Source: RUG11462 sp045539315 (GTDB lineage: Bacteria > Bacillota > Clostridia > Oscillospirales > Acutalibacteraceae). Taken from it: a DNA stretch of 64,000 nucleotides. The stretch lies in contig JAZQFC010000038.1 in the NCBI GenBank assembly GCA_045539315.1, forward strand, positions 42,380 through 106,379, given 5' to 3'. Of this stretch, positions 17,999-25,746 are shown piece by piece. Both the position numbers and the translations under genes were made by a program. The notes beneath the pieces are model-generated. The model did not search any database and had not been told where the DNA came from. It worked only from the letters and a program-made list of their open reading frames with translations. Each line of letters begins with the position of its first letter. The stretch's first letter is position 1.

Positions 17999-18810
17999 TG
18001 AAAGATATTTTTAAAGCACCTTTTGTTGTAGAGATGATGAGAACAACCGCTAATATGTACCGTCTTGGTTGGGATGAGAGAAATGGCGGTAATATTAGTT
18101 ATATGCTTGATGAATGTGAAGTTAAAGAGTATTTAGATACTGATAAAGTTATTCGTCAAATTCCGCTTGGATTTGACGCTAAAGAGCTTGTTGGTAAAAT
18201 CTTTATAGTAACAGGAACAGGAAAGTATTTTAAAAACGTTGAAGTTGACCCTGAAGAGAATTTAGGAATTATTAAAATTGCAGAAGATGGTGTTAATGCA
18301 AATTTATTATGGGGTTATAAATCAGGTGGCAAATTTACATCTGAATTACCAGCGCATTTAATGAGCCATATTGCAAGACTTTCTGTTGACCCTGAAAACA
18401 GAGTTGTTATTCACTCGCACCCAACAAACACTCTTGCTATGAACTATGTTCATGAGCTTGATGAAAAGAAGTTTACTCATACTTTATGGGAAATGTGTAC
18501 CGAATGTATTGTAGTTTTCCCTGATGGTGTTGGAATTTTACCTTGGATGCTTTGTGGTACAAATTCAATTGGTGAAGCAACTGCCGAAAAGATGAAGGAA
18601 TTTCGTCTTGTTATCTGGGGAATGCACGGAATTTATGGTGCAGGTAAAGATTTAGATGAGACATTTGGTCTTATTGAAACTGTTGAAAAAGCAGCGCAAA
18701 TCTATATGTTAACTGCTCATTTACCAAGAGTTAACACTATTAAAGATAGTGAAATGATTGAGTTAGCAGAATTTTTTGGCGTAGATTATAGAAAAGATTT
18801 TTTGAATTAA
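17998..18810 (+). CDS. rhaD: Rhamnulose-1-phosphate aldolase
   Basis: A 270-aa class II aldolase of the RhaD family, cleaving L-rhamnulose-1-phosphate to dihydroxyacetone phosphate and L-lactaldehyde. The zinc site shows as 'VVIHSHPTNTLAM' (about 137-149) and a third His in 'WGMHGIYGAG'. The substrate and catalytic region is 'RNGGNISYML' and 'FTSELPAHLMSHI', the latter with the catalytic Glu. It is the third step of the pathway after rhaA and rhaB and is translationally coupled to rhaA. Confidence 0.95.
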   Translation: MKDIFKAPFVVEMMRTTANMYRLGWDERNGGNISYMLDECEVKEYLDTDKVIRQIPLGFDAKELVGKIFIVTGTGKYFKNVEVDPEENLGIIKIAEDGVNANLLWGYKSGGKFTSELPAHLMSHIARLSVDPENRVVIHSHPTNTLAMNYVHELDEKKFTHTLWEMCTECIVVFPDGVGILPWMLCGTNSIGEATAEKMKEFRLVIWGMHGIYGAGKDLDETFGLIETVEKAAQIYMLTAHLPRVNTIKDSEMIELAEFFGVDYRKDFLN

Positions 18811-18824
18811 TTAGGAGTAATAAC

Positions 18825-20333
18825 ATGAACTTATTAGAGAATAAATATAACCATAATAGTTATTATTGTACATGGAGTTCGCAAGCTAATTTAAGTACTC
18901 GCCGCTCAAAAGATGGAACAGCTTTAAGTGCATTAATGCGTGATACTTTAAACGAGGAAAATGTTTTCGGTGAAGATGGTTTAGTTAATCAATTTCCAAC
19001 TATTAGAGACAAACTTATTTTTGTTTTTGACGATGGTTGGGATGTGCCTTATGGTCTTGTTAACAATGACAAAGGTGATTTTGGCTCTTTAATTGTTAAT
19101 GAAGATAGATTTCCTTCTTTCACAGGCGAACCAAAAGAACGCTTGAAGAAGCTCGTAGATAAAGTTAAAAGTTATGGTTGGAAAGGTGTTGGACTTTGGA
19201 TTTGCGCTAGTGCAAAGGGAGAAGCTTGGGAAAATATGCTTACTCATGAAGAACGCATACAATATTGGTCTGAGCGTTTAGAGTGGTGTAAATATGCAGG
19301 AGTTTCTTATTGGAAAGTAGACTGGGGTTCTTTGTGTAACGACGTTGAATTTCGCCGAAATCTAAATAAATGGCGTGACGAGGTTTATCCTGAATTGGTT
19401 ATTGAACACGCAGTTATTATGGCGCCACTTTCAGGTGTAAATGATAATGATCAAACAGGTAGATATATCGACTGGGGAGATATACCTGAAAGAACGATGC
19501 AACTTATGGAATTTTCGGATGTAATTCGTAGTTATGATGTCTCTGGTAAACTTTCAATCCCGACTACCATTGACCGTGTTCAATTTATTCTTAGCAAGGG
19601 TAAAGAGTTAAATAGTAAGTCATATATTAACGCAGAAGATGAGGCATACGTTTGTTCAGCATTGTCTCTCGAGACAGGTGTAATGGCTAACTTGTTAAAA
19701 AATCCAGACGGAACTCCTATGAGACCGAAGTCAACGGAAAATATAAGAGCAGTAAATTGGTTGTCTTGTTTTGCACCGCCTGTTGCAGTTGGTGATGTTT
19801 CTTTCAAGTGCAGTGATGAAATTTTATTCGATGTTTGTAATTTCGTTAACTTGAGAACATGGATTTCTAAATACGGAGACCGTGATATCAAACAAGGTGC
19901 TCCGGCAGTTATTGCATTAAATGACGAATTACCGAATGTTGAATATCTTGATGATGAAAAACCATATGTTTTGTGTAATCGTCATTCAAATGGTGCGTAT
20001 GCGATTGCTGTTATGCCAAGATTTGTTCAAGAAGCAGAAATAACAAGATTTTTCACACCAAAAGTTAATTTGAATATTTCTCAAAAAGTTGATTTACCAA
20101 TCGGTATTTTTGGTGAGGTTAATGAAGTGAATATTGAGTTTGATAAATCGGTTAATGGTAAAACAATTTTTGCACAAGACCTTGCATCAGATGAAGCGGT
20201 GGATATTACACCTGAATGTGTTATTGATCAAAACATTGTTAGAATACCTGGAGAAATATTAAATAAAATTGGTACAAGTAAAAACTGCTTTGCAGATAAA
20301 TCTAAACCGGGATTGGTAATAAAGTTGATATAA
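18825..20333 (+). CDS. Cytoplasmic clan GH-D-like (alpha-galactosidase-type) glycosidase
   Basis: A 502-aa protein without signal peptide. The barrel-like core has 'DKLIFVFDDGWDVPYG' (about 61-76), 'GWKGVGLWICAS', then 'VSYWKVDWGSL', whose K-x-D matches the nucleophile motif of clan GH-D (GH27/GH36); the Asp is D166. 'EFSDVIRSYDV' (D232 and D238) could hold the acid/base. A beta-sandwich-like C terminus follows. It is the last gene of the rhamnose operon, 14 bases after rhaD, so the substrate may be a short rhamnose-containing oligosaccharide taken into the cell (inference). I cannot name a family; this may be a divergent GH36-like group. Confidence 0.65.
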   Translation: MNLLENKYNHNSYYCTWSSQANLSTRRSKDGTALSALMRDTLNEENVFGEDGLVNQFPTIRDKLIFVFDDGWDVPYGLVNNDKGDFGSLIVNEDRFPSFTGEPKERLKKLVDKVKSYGWKGVGLWICASAKGEAWENMLTHEERIQYWSERLEWCKYAGVSYWKVDWGSLCNDVEFRRNLNKWRDEVYPELVIEHAVIMAPLSGVNDNDQTGRYIDWGDIPERTMQLMEFSDVIRSYDVSGKLSIPTTIDRVQFILSKGKELNSKSYINAEDEAYVCSALSLETGVMANLLKNPDGTPMRPKSTENIRAVNWLSCFAPPVAVGDVSFKCSDEILFDVCNFVNLRTWISKYGDRDIKQGAPAVIALNDELPNVEYLDDEKPYVLCNRHSNGAYAIAVMPRFVQEAEITRFFTPKVNLNISQKVDLPIGIFGEVNEVNIEFDKSVNGKTIFAQDLASDEAVDITPECVIDQNIVRIPGEILNKIGTSKNCFADKSKPGLVIKLI

Positions 20334-20338
20334 AATTA

Positions 20339-20367
20339 AAAACTCCACTTTTAAAGTGGAGTTTTTT
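20339..20367 (+). terminator. Rho-independent terminator of the rhamnose operon
   Basis: Stem AAAACTCCACT/AGTGGAGTTTT with a short A/T loop, then T-run. Confidence 0.88.
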
Positions 20368-20377
20368 GACTTTTATG

Positions 20378-20406
20378 TTGACAAATTAGAAAATATATCA
20401 TATAAT
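20378..20406 (+). promoter_or_regulatory. Consensus sigma-A promoter of the metal efflux operon
   Basis: TTGACA (20378-20383), exactly 17 bases, TATAAT (20401-20406): a full consensus promoter, as expected for a gene set held off by a repressor. Confidence 0.88.
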
Positions 20407-20418
20407 TAAACAAATGAA

Positions 20419-20440
20419 CATTTGAACAACTGTTCAAATG
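20419..20440 (+). promoter_or_regulatory. ArsR/SmtB-type operator, perfect inverted repeat
   Basis: A perfect 10-2-10 palindrome, CATTTGAACA/TGTTCAAATG around AC. It contains the TGAACA--TGTTCA core known for SmtB/CzrA-type operators. A further TGAACA half site lies just upstream (20415-20420). It covers the expected transcript start 13 bases after the -10, so bound repressor would block initiation. Confidence 0.82.
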
Positions 20441-20457
20441 AATGCAAGGAGAAGAGT

Positions 20458-20802
20458 ATGAACGAAGAAAAATTAAATGTTTATAGCGAAAAGGAACTAA
20501 ACAAAATTAAAGAAAAACAGCCGGCAGATGAGTATTTATACGATTTAGCAGAGCTGTTTAAAGTTTTTGGAGATTCAACAAGAATTAAAATTCTTTATGC
20601 GTTAATTGAAAGTGAGTTGTGTGTTGGTGATTTAGCAGGGCTTTTAAAAGCAAGTACGTCTGCAATTAGCCATCAACTTAAGATTTTAAAAGATTCTAAA
20701 TTAGTGAGATTTAGAAGAGAAGGCAAAAATATTTTTTATACGCTTGATGATGACCATGTAAGAAACATACTTAATATGGGTATGGAACATATTGAAGAAT
20801 AG
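20458..20802 (+). CDS. ArsR/SmtB-family metal-sensing repressor (zinc type)
   Basis: A 114-aa winged-helix repressor: 'LFKVFGDSTRIKILYAL', recognition helix 'KASTSAISHQLKILKDSKLV', wing 'RREGKNIFYTL'. The last helix reads 'DDDHVRNILNMGMEHIEE'. The D-x-H then H (+11) and E (+14) spacing equals the alpha-5 zinc site of SmtB/CzrA, while 'ELCVGDL' lacks the second Cys of the CadC alpha-3 site. So it most likely senses Zn(II). An in-frame TTG start at 20422 would lie inside the operator and lacks a ribosome site; ATG 20458 has AAGGAG. It heads the efflux operon and probably represses it. Confidence 0.9.
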   Translation: MNEEKLNVYSEKELNKIKEKQPADEYLYDLAELFKVFGDSTRIKILYALIESELCVGDLAGLLKASTSAISHQLKILKDSKLVRFRREGKNIFYTLDDDHVRNILNMGMEHIEE

Positions 20803-20813
20803 GAGAAAATAAA

Positions 20814-21032
20814 ATGATAAAAACATATGAAATTGAAGTAGATTGTCCAAATTGCGCTGCAAAAATGGAACAAGCAGTTCAAAACACTGATGGTGTAAAA
20901 CAAGCGACTATTAGTTTTATAACTTTAAAGTTAAAAGTTGAATTTGAAGACGGTGTAGATGAGAAAAAAGTTATGAAACAAGCACTTAAAAATTGTAGAA
21001 AAATTGAAAGTGATTGTGAGATTTATTTTTAA
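20814..21032 (+). CDS. Free-standing heavy-metal-associated (HMA) domain protein
   Basis: A 72-aa ferredoxin-like HMA domain with the metal-binding pair in 'DCPNCAAKMEQAV' (CPNC near residues 11-14), where the Asp before the first Cys is typical of the Zn/Cd-type domains of ZntA/CadA. It lies 11 bases after the repressor and two bases before the ATPase gene, which has no such domain of its own. In relatives this domain is fused to the ATPase N terminus, so here it seems to act as a separate metal donor or sensor. Confidence 0.88.
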   Translation: MIKTYEIEVDCPNCAAKMEQAVQNTDGVKQATISFITLKLKVEFEDGVDEKKVMKQALKNCRKIESDCEIYF

Positions 21033-21034
21033 TT

Positions 21035-22900
21035 ATGAATAGAAAACAGAAAAAAGTTTTATTTAGAATAATTTTATCGGTTTGTTTATTTGTTTTTATA
21101 TTTGTATTAAATAGCATTATTGAGTTTAATTCACTGACTAAACCCCTTTTATTTTTAATTCCTTATTTTATTATTGGTTATGATATTTTAATTAAAGCTT
21201 TTAAAGGAATTATTAATGCTCAAGTTTTTGATGAAAACTTTTTAATGGCAATTGCTAGTGTTGGTGCTATTTTGTTAAACGAAACTATAGAAGCAGTTGC
21301 AGTTATGTTGTTTTATCAAATTGGAGAATTATTTCAAAGTATTGCAGTTGGCAAAAGCAGAAAAAACATCGCAAAACTTATGGACATTCGCCCTGATTAT
21401 GCTAATGTTTTAATTGACGGAAAACCGCAAAAGGTTTCTCCAGAAACTATAGATATTGGTACAGAAATTATTGTAAACCCTGGTGAAAAAATTGCAATTG
21501 ATGGTATTGTAATAAAAGGGGACAGTAATTTAAATTTAAGCGCATTAACAGGGGAGAGCGTTCCAAAAAGAGTTTATCTTGGCGATGAAGTTTTAAGCGG
21601 AAGCGTAAATCTAACTGGCGTTTTGCATATTAAAACTACAAAAGCATTCCAAGAGTCAACAGTTTCTAAAATTCTTGATTTAGTTGAAAATTCTAGTATG
21701 AAAAAATCTAAATCAGAAAATTTTATAACAAAATTCGCAAGATATTACACACCGATTGTTTGTGTTTGCGCTGTTGTTTTAGCAGTGATTCCACCTGTGT
21801 TTAATATCATTATTGGAAATTCATCAAACTTTTCTGAATGGATAACAAGGGCTCTTACTTTTTTAGTAATTAGTTGTCCGTGTGCTTTGGTTATTTCCGT
21901 GCCATTGAGTTTTTTTGGTGGCATTGGCTCTGCATCTAAAAATGGTATTTTAATTAAAGGTTCTAATTATCTTGAAGCATTGTCTTCAACTAAATATTTT
22001 GTTTTTGATAAAACAGGCACACTTACAAAAGGAAAGTTTGAAGTTGTTAATATACTAACTGAAAATAATTTTGATAGTGATAAATTATTATATTATGTGG
22101 CACACGCCGAAAGCGCTTCTAACCATCCTATTGCATTAAGTATTAAAGAATATTATAATCAAGAAATAAATTCTGACTCCATTAAAGAAATCAAAGAATA
22201 TAGTGGACTTGGAGTTAGAGCAATTATAGATGAAGATGAAGTTTTAGTTGGAAATTCAAAGTTAATGAAAACCGTTAATATTGATGTTGAAGATGAAAAC
22301 TTTACAACAGTTTTTGCTTGTGTTAACAAAAAATATGTTGGAAAAATCATAGTTGAAGATGTGATTAAACCAACTACTATAACTTTAACTAAAAAATTAA
22401 AGAAATTAGGTGTTATTCGCACTATAATGTTAACCGGGGATAATTTGAGCATTGCTAAAAAAATCGCAAAACAAGCGAATTTAGACGATTTTAAGGCAAA
22501 CTTAATGCCGAATGATAAAGTGAAAATAGTTGAAGATGTTTTAAATAATGCTTCAAAAGGGGAAAAGGTAGCATTTGTTGGAGATGGAATCAATGATGCA
22601 CCGGTACTTACTCGCGCTGATATTGGCATTGCTATGGGCGCTTTAGGTTCAGATGCAGCAATTGAAGCGGCAGATATTGTTCTTATGGATGATAACCCTG
22701 AAAAAATTGTAAAAGCAATGGAGATATCTGTTAAAACACTAAAAATAGTAAAACAAAATATTGCTTTTTCTATTTTGGTTAAGGTAATTTGCTTAATTTT
22801 AGGTGCACTAGGTATCGCAAATATGTGGTTAGCCATTTTTGCAGATGTAGGTGTTATGGTTTTAGCAGTTTTCAATGCAACTAAAACACTTAAAATATAA
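21035..22900 (+). CDS. P1B-type (Zn/Cd/Pb) metal-exporting ATPase
   Basis: A 621-aa heavy-metal P-type ATPase. The translocation motif is 'ISCPCALVIS', the phosphorylation site 'FDKTGTLTKG' (about residue 326), the nucleotide-binding motif 'SASNHPIAL' and the hinge 'GDGINDAPVL'. The C-terminal helix carries 'FADVGVMVLAVFNA', the Asp-containing helix typical of P1B-2 zinc/cadmium/lead pumps (CadA/ZntA). There is no N-terminal HMA domain; the separate gene upstream supplies one. The three genes form an efflux operon under the ArsR repressor. Confidence 0.93.
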   Translation: MNRKQKKVLFRIILSVCLFVFIFVLNSIIEFNSLTKPLLFLIPYFIIGYDILIKAFKGIINAQVFDENFLMAIASVGAILLNETIEAVAVMLFYQIGELFQSIAVGKSRKNIAKLMDIRPDYANVLIDGKPQKVSPETIDIGTEIIVNPGEKIAIDGIVIKGDSNLNLSALTGESVPKRVYLGDEVLSGSVNLTGVLHIKTTKAFQESTVSKILDLVENSSMKKSKSENFITKFARYYTPIVCVCAVVLAVIPPVFNIIIGNSSNFSEWITRALTFLVISCPCALVISVPLSFFGGIGSASKNGILIKGSNYLEALSSTKYFVFDKTGTLTKGKFEVVNILTENNFDSDKLLYYVAHAESASNHPIALSIKEYYNQEINSDSIKEIKEYSGLGVRAIIDEDEVLVGNSKLMKTVNIDVEDENFTTVFACVNKKYVGKIIVEDVIKPTTITLTKKLKKLGVIRTIMLTGDNLSIAKKIAKQANLDDFKANLMPNDKVKIVEDVLNNASKGEKVAFVGDGINDAPVLTRADIGIAMGALGSDAAIEAADIVLMDDNPEKIVKAMEISVKTLKIVKQNIAFSILVKVICLILGALGIANMWLAIFADVGVMVLAVFNATKTLKI

Positions 22901-22978
22901 TTCATTAACAGTTCATACATTTTAAATTCTTTTGTATTATAATTAAGTACAAGATTTTAGCATAAAGGAGATATTTTA

Positions 22979-25711
22979 ATGCTACAAATTAAAGATATAT
23001 CAAAAGAATATATCACAGGAGATTTACATCAAAAAGCACTTGATAAAGTTTCATTAAATCTTCGTGATAACGAGTTTGTATCTATATTGGGTCCTAGTGG
23101 CTCTGGTAAAACTACTTTGCTTAATGTTATTGGCGGTCTTGATAGATACGATAGCGGCGATTTGATTATAAATGGAATTTCAACTAAAAAGTACAAAGAC
23201 AGAGATTGGGATTCTTACAGAAATCATACCATCGGCTTTGTATTTCAAAGTTATAATTTAATTCCACATCAGTCTATTCTTGCAAATGTAGAGTTAGCTC
23301 TTACAATTTCGGGCATTTCAAGAAAAGAGAGAAGAAATCGTGCTAAAAAAGCGCTTGAAGAAGTAGGTCTTGGTAATCAACTTCATAAAAAACCAAATCA
23401 GATGTCCGGCGGTCAAATGCAAAGAGTTGCTATTGCTCGTGCGCTTGTTAATAACCCTGATATTTTACTTGCAGATGAGCCAACTGGTGCGCTTGATTCT
23501 GAAACTTCTGTGCAAGTTATGGAACTTTTAAAACAGGTGGCTAAAGACAGACTTGTTGTTATGGTTACTCATAACCCTGAACTTGCTAAAGAATATTCAA
23601 ATAGAATTGTTAAAATCAGTGATGGTAAAATTATTGATGATTCAAACCCATTTGATGTTGATGAAAAAGAGTTTCAACAAGCAAAACATAAAAATATGGG
23701 CAAATCTTCAATGTCAATTTTCACTTCTTTAACTTTGAGTTTTAATAACTTATGGACTAAAAAAGCAAGAACACTACTTACTTCATTTGCAGGTTCAATC
23801 GGTATAATTGGCATAGCTTTGATACTTGCTTTGTCAACAGGTGTTAACACTTATATATCTGATATACAAAAAAGCACAATGGCTTCTTATCCTGTAACTA
23901 TTGAATCTCAAACAATTGATTTATCTTCTGTGATGACTCAAAACTCGCAGGTGGTCGCTAATGAAAATGTTAATCACAAATTAAATGGTATTTATTCAAA
24001 TGGTAAAACTTTAGAAATGGCTTCTAACGTTACTACGAGCATTAGTAAAAATAACCTTACAGAGTTTAAAAAGTATCTTGATAATAAAAATAGCAAGATT
24101 AATCAGTATGTTGGTGAAAACGGCATTGTGTATTCATATGATACAAATTTTAGTGTTTACACTTATGATGAAGATGACACACTTGTAAACACAGATGGTA
24201 GTACACTTACCAAAGATAACGAGCAATTATCTATGATTAATAGCGCTGTTATGAATGGGCCTGGTAATTTTAGTGCTAATATGGGTGGTAAAACTAATAA
24301 TTTTGATGAGTTAATACCTGGTCAAAATGGTAAACTTATAAGCAACGTTGTAACTGATAATTACGAAGTAATTTATGGCGCTTGGCCAAAAGAATATAAC
24401 GAAATTGTTTTAGTTGTTGATAAAAACAATGAAATTTCTTCAACTGTTCTTTATCAACTTGGAATTTTACCAACAAAAGAATATAAAGATTTAGAAAAGA
24501 AAATTCAAAAGGGAAAAGAAGTATCATTAAAAACAAAACATTGGGATTATAATGAAATCTGTGAAAAAGAGTTTTATATGATTCCTGCTTGTGACAATTT
24601 TGAAAAGAGTGAAGACGGAAATTTCAAAGATATTACTGATGATGAAGAAAAATTAGAAAAACTTATTAAAGATGCCCTTGAACTCGAAATAGTAGGTATT
24701 GTTAGACCTAATTCTGATACAGATAATCTTACTATAGGTGGCACATTAGGCTATACTCAAAAGTTAACAGATTATATTATCGAATATACCAACAAAAGCG
24801 ATGTTGTAAAGGCGCAAAAGAATAGTAAAAAAGTTAATGTTTTAAATAACCTTACTTTTTCACCTAAAAAAGATTCTGTTAAAATTGAAGATACAAAAAC
24901 ATATCTTAAGAATTTAGGTGTTTCTGAAAAAGCGCAAATGTGTAAAACACTTATGAAAGCAAGTGGCGCAGATGATATGACTATGAGTCAAATTTCTATG
25001 ATGGATGAAACTCAACTTGCTTTAATGCTTGATAATTATCTTGTTAACCCTGAAGACGATGCTTTACTTCAAATTTATGATAACTATATTTCAACCGGTA
25101 GTTATGATGAAAATATGAACACCTTTGGTGTTGTGAGCAAAGATGCTCCTTCAGCGATAAACATTTACACAGATAGTTTTGAAGATAAAGATTATATTTC
25201 AGAGTGTATTGATGAATATAATAAACGCGCAGATGAAGAAGATAAGATTAAATATATTGATTATGTTGGACTTTTAATGTCATCTGTTACAACAATTATT
25301 GATGTTATTTCTTATGTTCTTATTGCTTTCGTTGTAGTTTCACTTATTGTTTCTTCAATTATGATAGGAATTATAACTTATATTTCTGTTCTAGAACGTA
25401 CAAAAGAAATCGGAATACTTCGTGCAATTGGCGCTTCTAAAAGAAATATTTCGCAAGTTTTTAATGCAGAAACATTTATTATCGGTCTTTGTTCAGGGCT
25501 TTTAGGTGTTGGTGTATCTTTACTTGCAATTATTCCAATAAATATAATTGTTCATAAACTAACTGGTATTACTACGGTGAATGCTATTCTACCACTTGAT
25601 AGCGCGGCTATACTTGTTGTTTTAAGTGTAATCTTAACATTGATAGGCGGTTTGATTCCTGCTAAAAAAGCGGCGAAAAAAGACCCTGTTACAGCACTAA
25701 GAACTGAATAA
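22979..25711 (+). CDS. MacB-like ABC transporter, ATPase fused to FtsX-type permease
   Basis: A 910-aa fusion. The N-terminal ATPase (about 1-235) has 'GPSGSGKTTLLNVIGGLD', 'MSGGQMQRVAIARAL' and 'ILLADEPTGALDSET'. The permease starts with one helix (about 262-286), continues with a roughly 460-residue extracytoplasmic domain, and ends with three helices (about 765-905) of FtsX type. This is the architecture of MacB-type mechanotransmission pumps, common in Clostridia and linked to peptide or antibiotic export and lipoprotein handling. It starts 78 bases after the ATPase gene with AAAGGAG; a TATAAT at 22938-22943 with a poor -35 may give it its own promoter. Substrate unknown. Confidence 0.88.
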   Translation: MLQIKDISKEYITGDLHQKALDKVSLNLRDNEFVSILGPSGSGKTTLLNVIGGLDRYDSGDLIINGISTKKYKDRDWDSYRNHTIGFVFQSYNLIPHQSILANVELALTISGISRKERRNRAKKALEEVGLGNQLHKKPNQMSGGQMQRVAIARALVNNPDILLADEPTGALDSETSVQVMELLKQVAKDRLVVMVTHNPELAKEYSNRIVKISDGKIIDDSNPFDVDEKEFQQAKHKNMGKSSMSIFTSLTLSFNNLWTKKARTLLTSFAGSIGIIGIALILALSTGVNTYISDIQKSTMASYPVTIESQTIDLSSVMTQNSQVVANENVNHKLNGIYSNGKTLEMASNVTTSISKNNLTEFKKYLDNKNSKINQYVGENGIVYSYDTNFSVYTYDEDDTLVNTDGSTLTKDNEQLSMINSAVMNGPGNFSANMGGKTNNFDELIPGQNGKLISNVVTDNYEVIYGAWPKEYNEIVLVVDKNNEISSTVLYQLGILPTKEYKDLEKKIQKGKEVSLKTKHWDYNEICEKEFYMIPACDNFEKSEDGNFKDITDDEEKLEKLIKDALELEIVGIVRPNSDTDNLTIGGTLGYTQKLTDYIIEYTNKSDVVKAQKNSKKVNVLNNLTFSPKKDSVKIEDTKTYLKNLGVSEKAQMCKTLMKASGADDMTMSQISMMDETQLALMLDNYLVNPEDDALLQIYDNYISTGSYDENMNTFGVVSKDAPSAINIYTDSFEDKDYISECIDEYNKRADEEDKIKYIDYVGLLMSSVTTIIDVISYVLIAFVVVSLIVSSIMIGIITYISVLERTKEIGILRAIGASKRNISQVFNAETFIIGLCSGLLGVGVSLLAIIPINIIVHKLTGITTVNAILPLDSAAILVVLSVILTLIGGLIPAKKAAKKDPVTALRTE

Positions 25712-25746
25712 AAAAATGACCTGCTTTCGCAGGTCATTTTTTTTAT
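25711..25746. terminator. Bidirectional terminator
   Basis: The 14-bp stem AAAAAATGACCTGC/GCAGGTCATTTTTT around a TTTC loop ends both the MacB-like gene (plus) and the 1050-aa secreted esterase gene (minus). Confidence 0.9.

Noticed and set aside
20422..20457. TTG start for the ArsR gene inside the palindrome
   Set aside because: It overlaps the operator, lacks a ribosome site, and ATG 20458 has AAGGAG.
22159..22920. A 253-aa minus-strand open frame opposite the metal ATPase
   Set aside because: The ATPase motifs on the plus strand are unambiguous; the long antisense frame has no ribosome site or recognisable protein features.
22915..22943. Full promoter for the MacB-like gene
   Set aside because: TATAAT is present but no acceptable -35 lies 16-18 bases away, so I mention it only within the gene entry.
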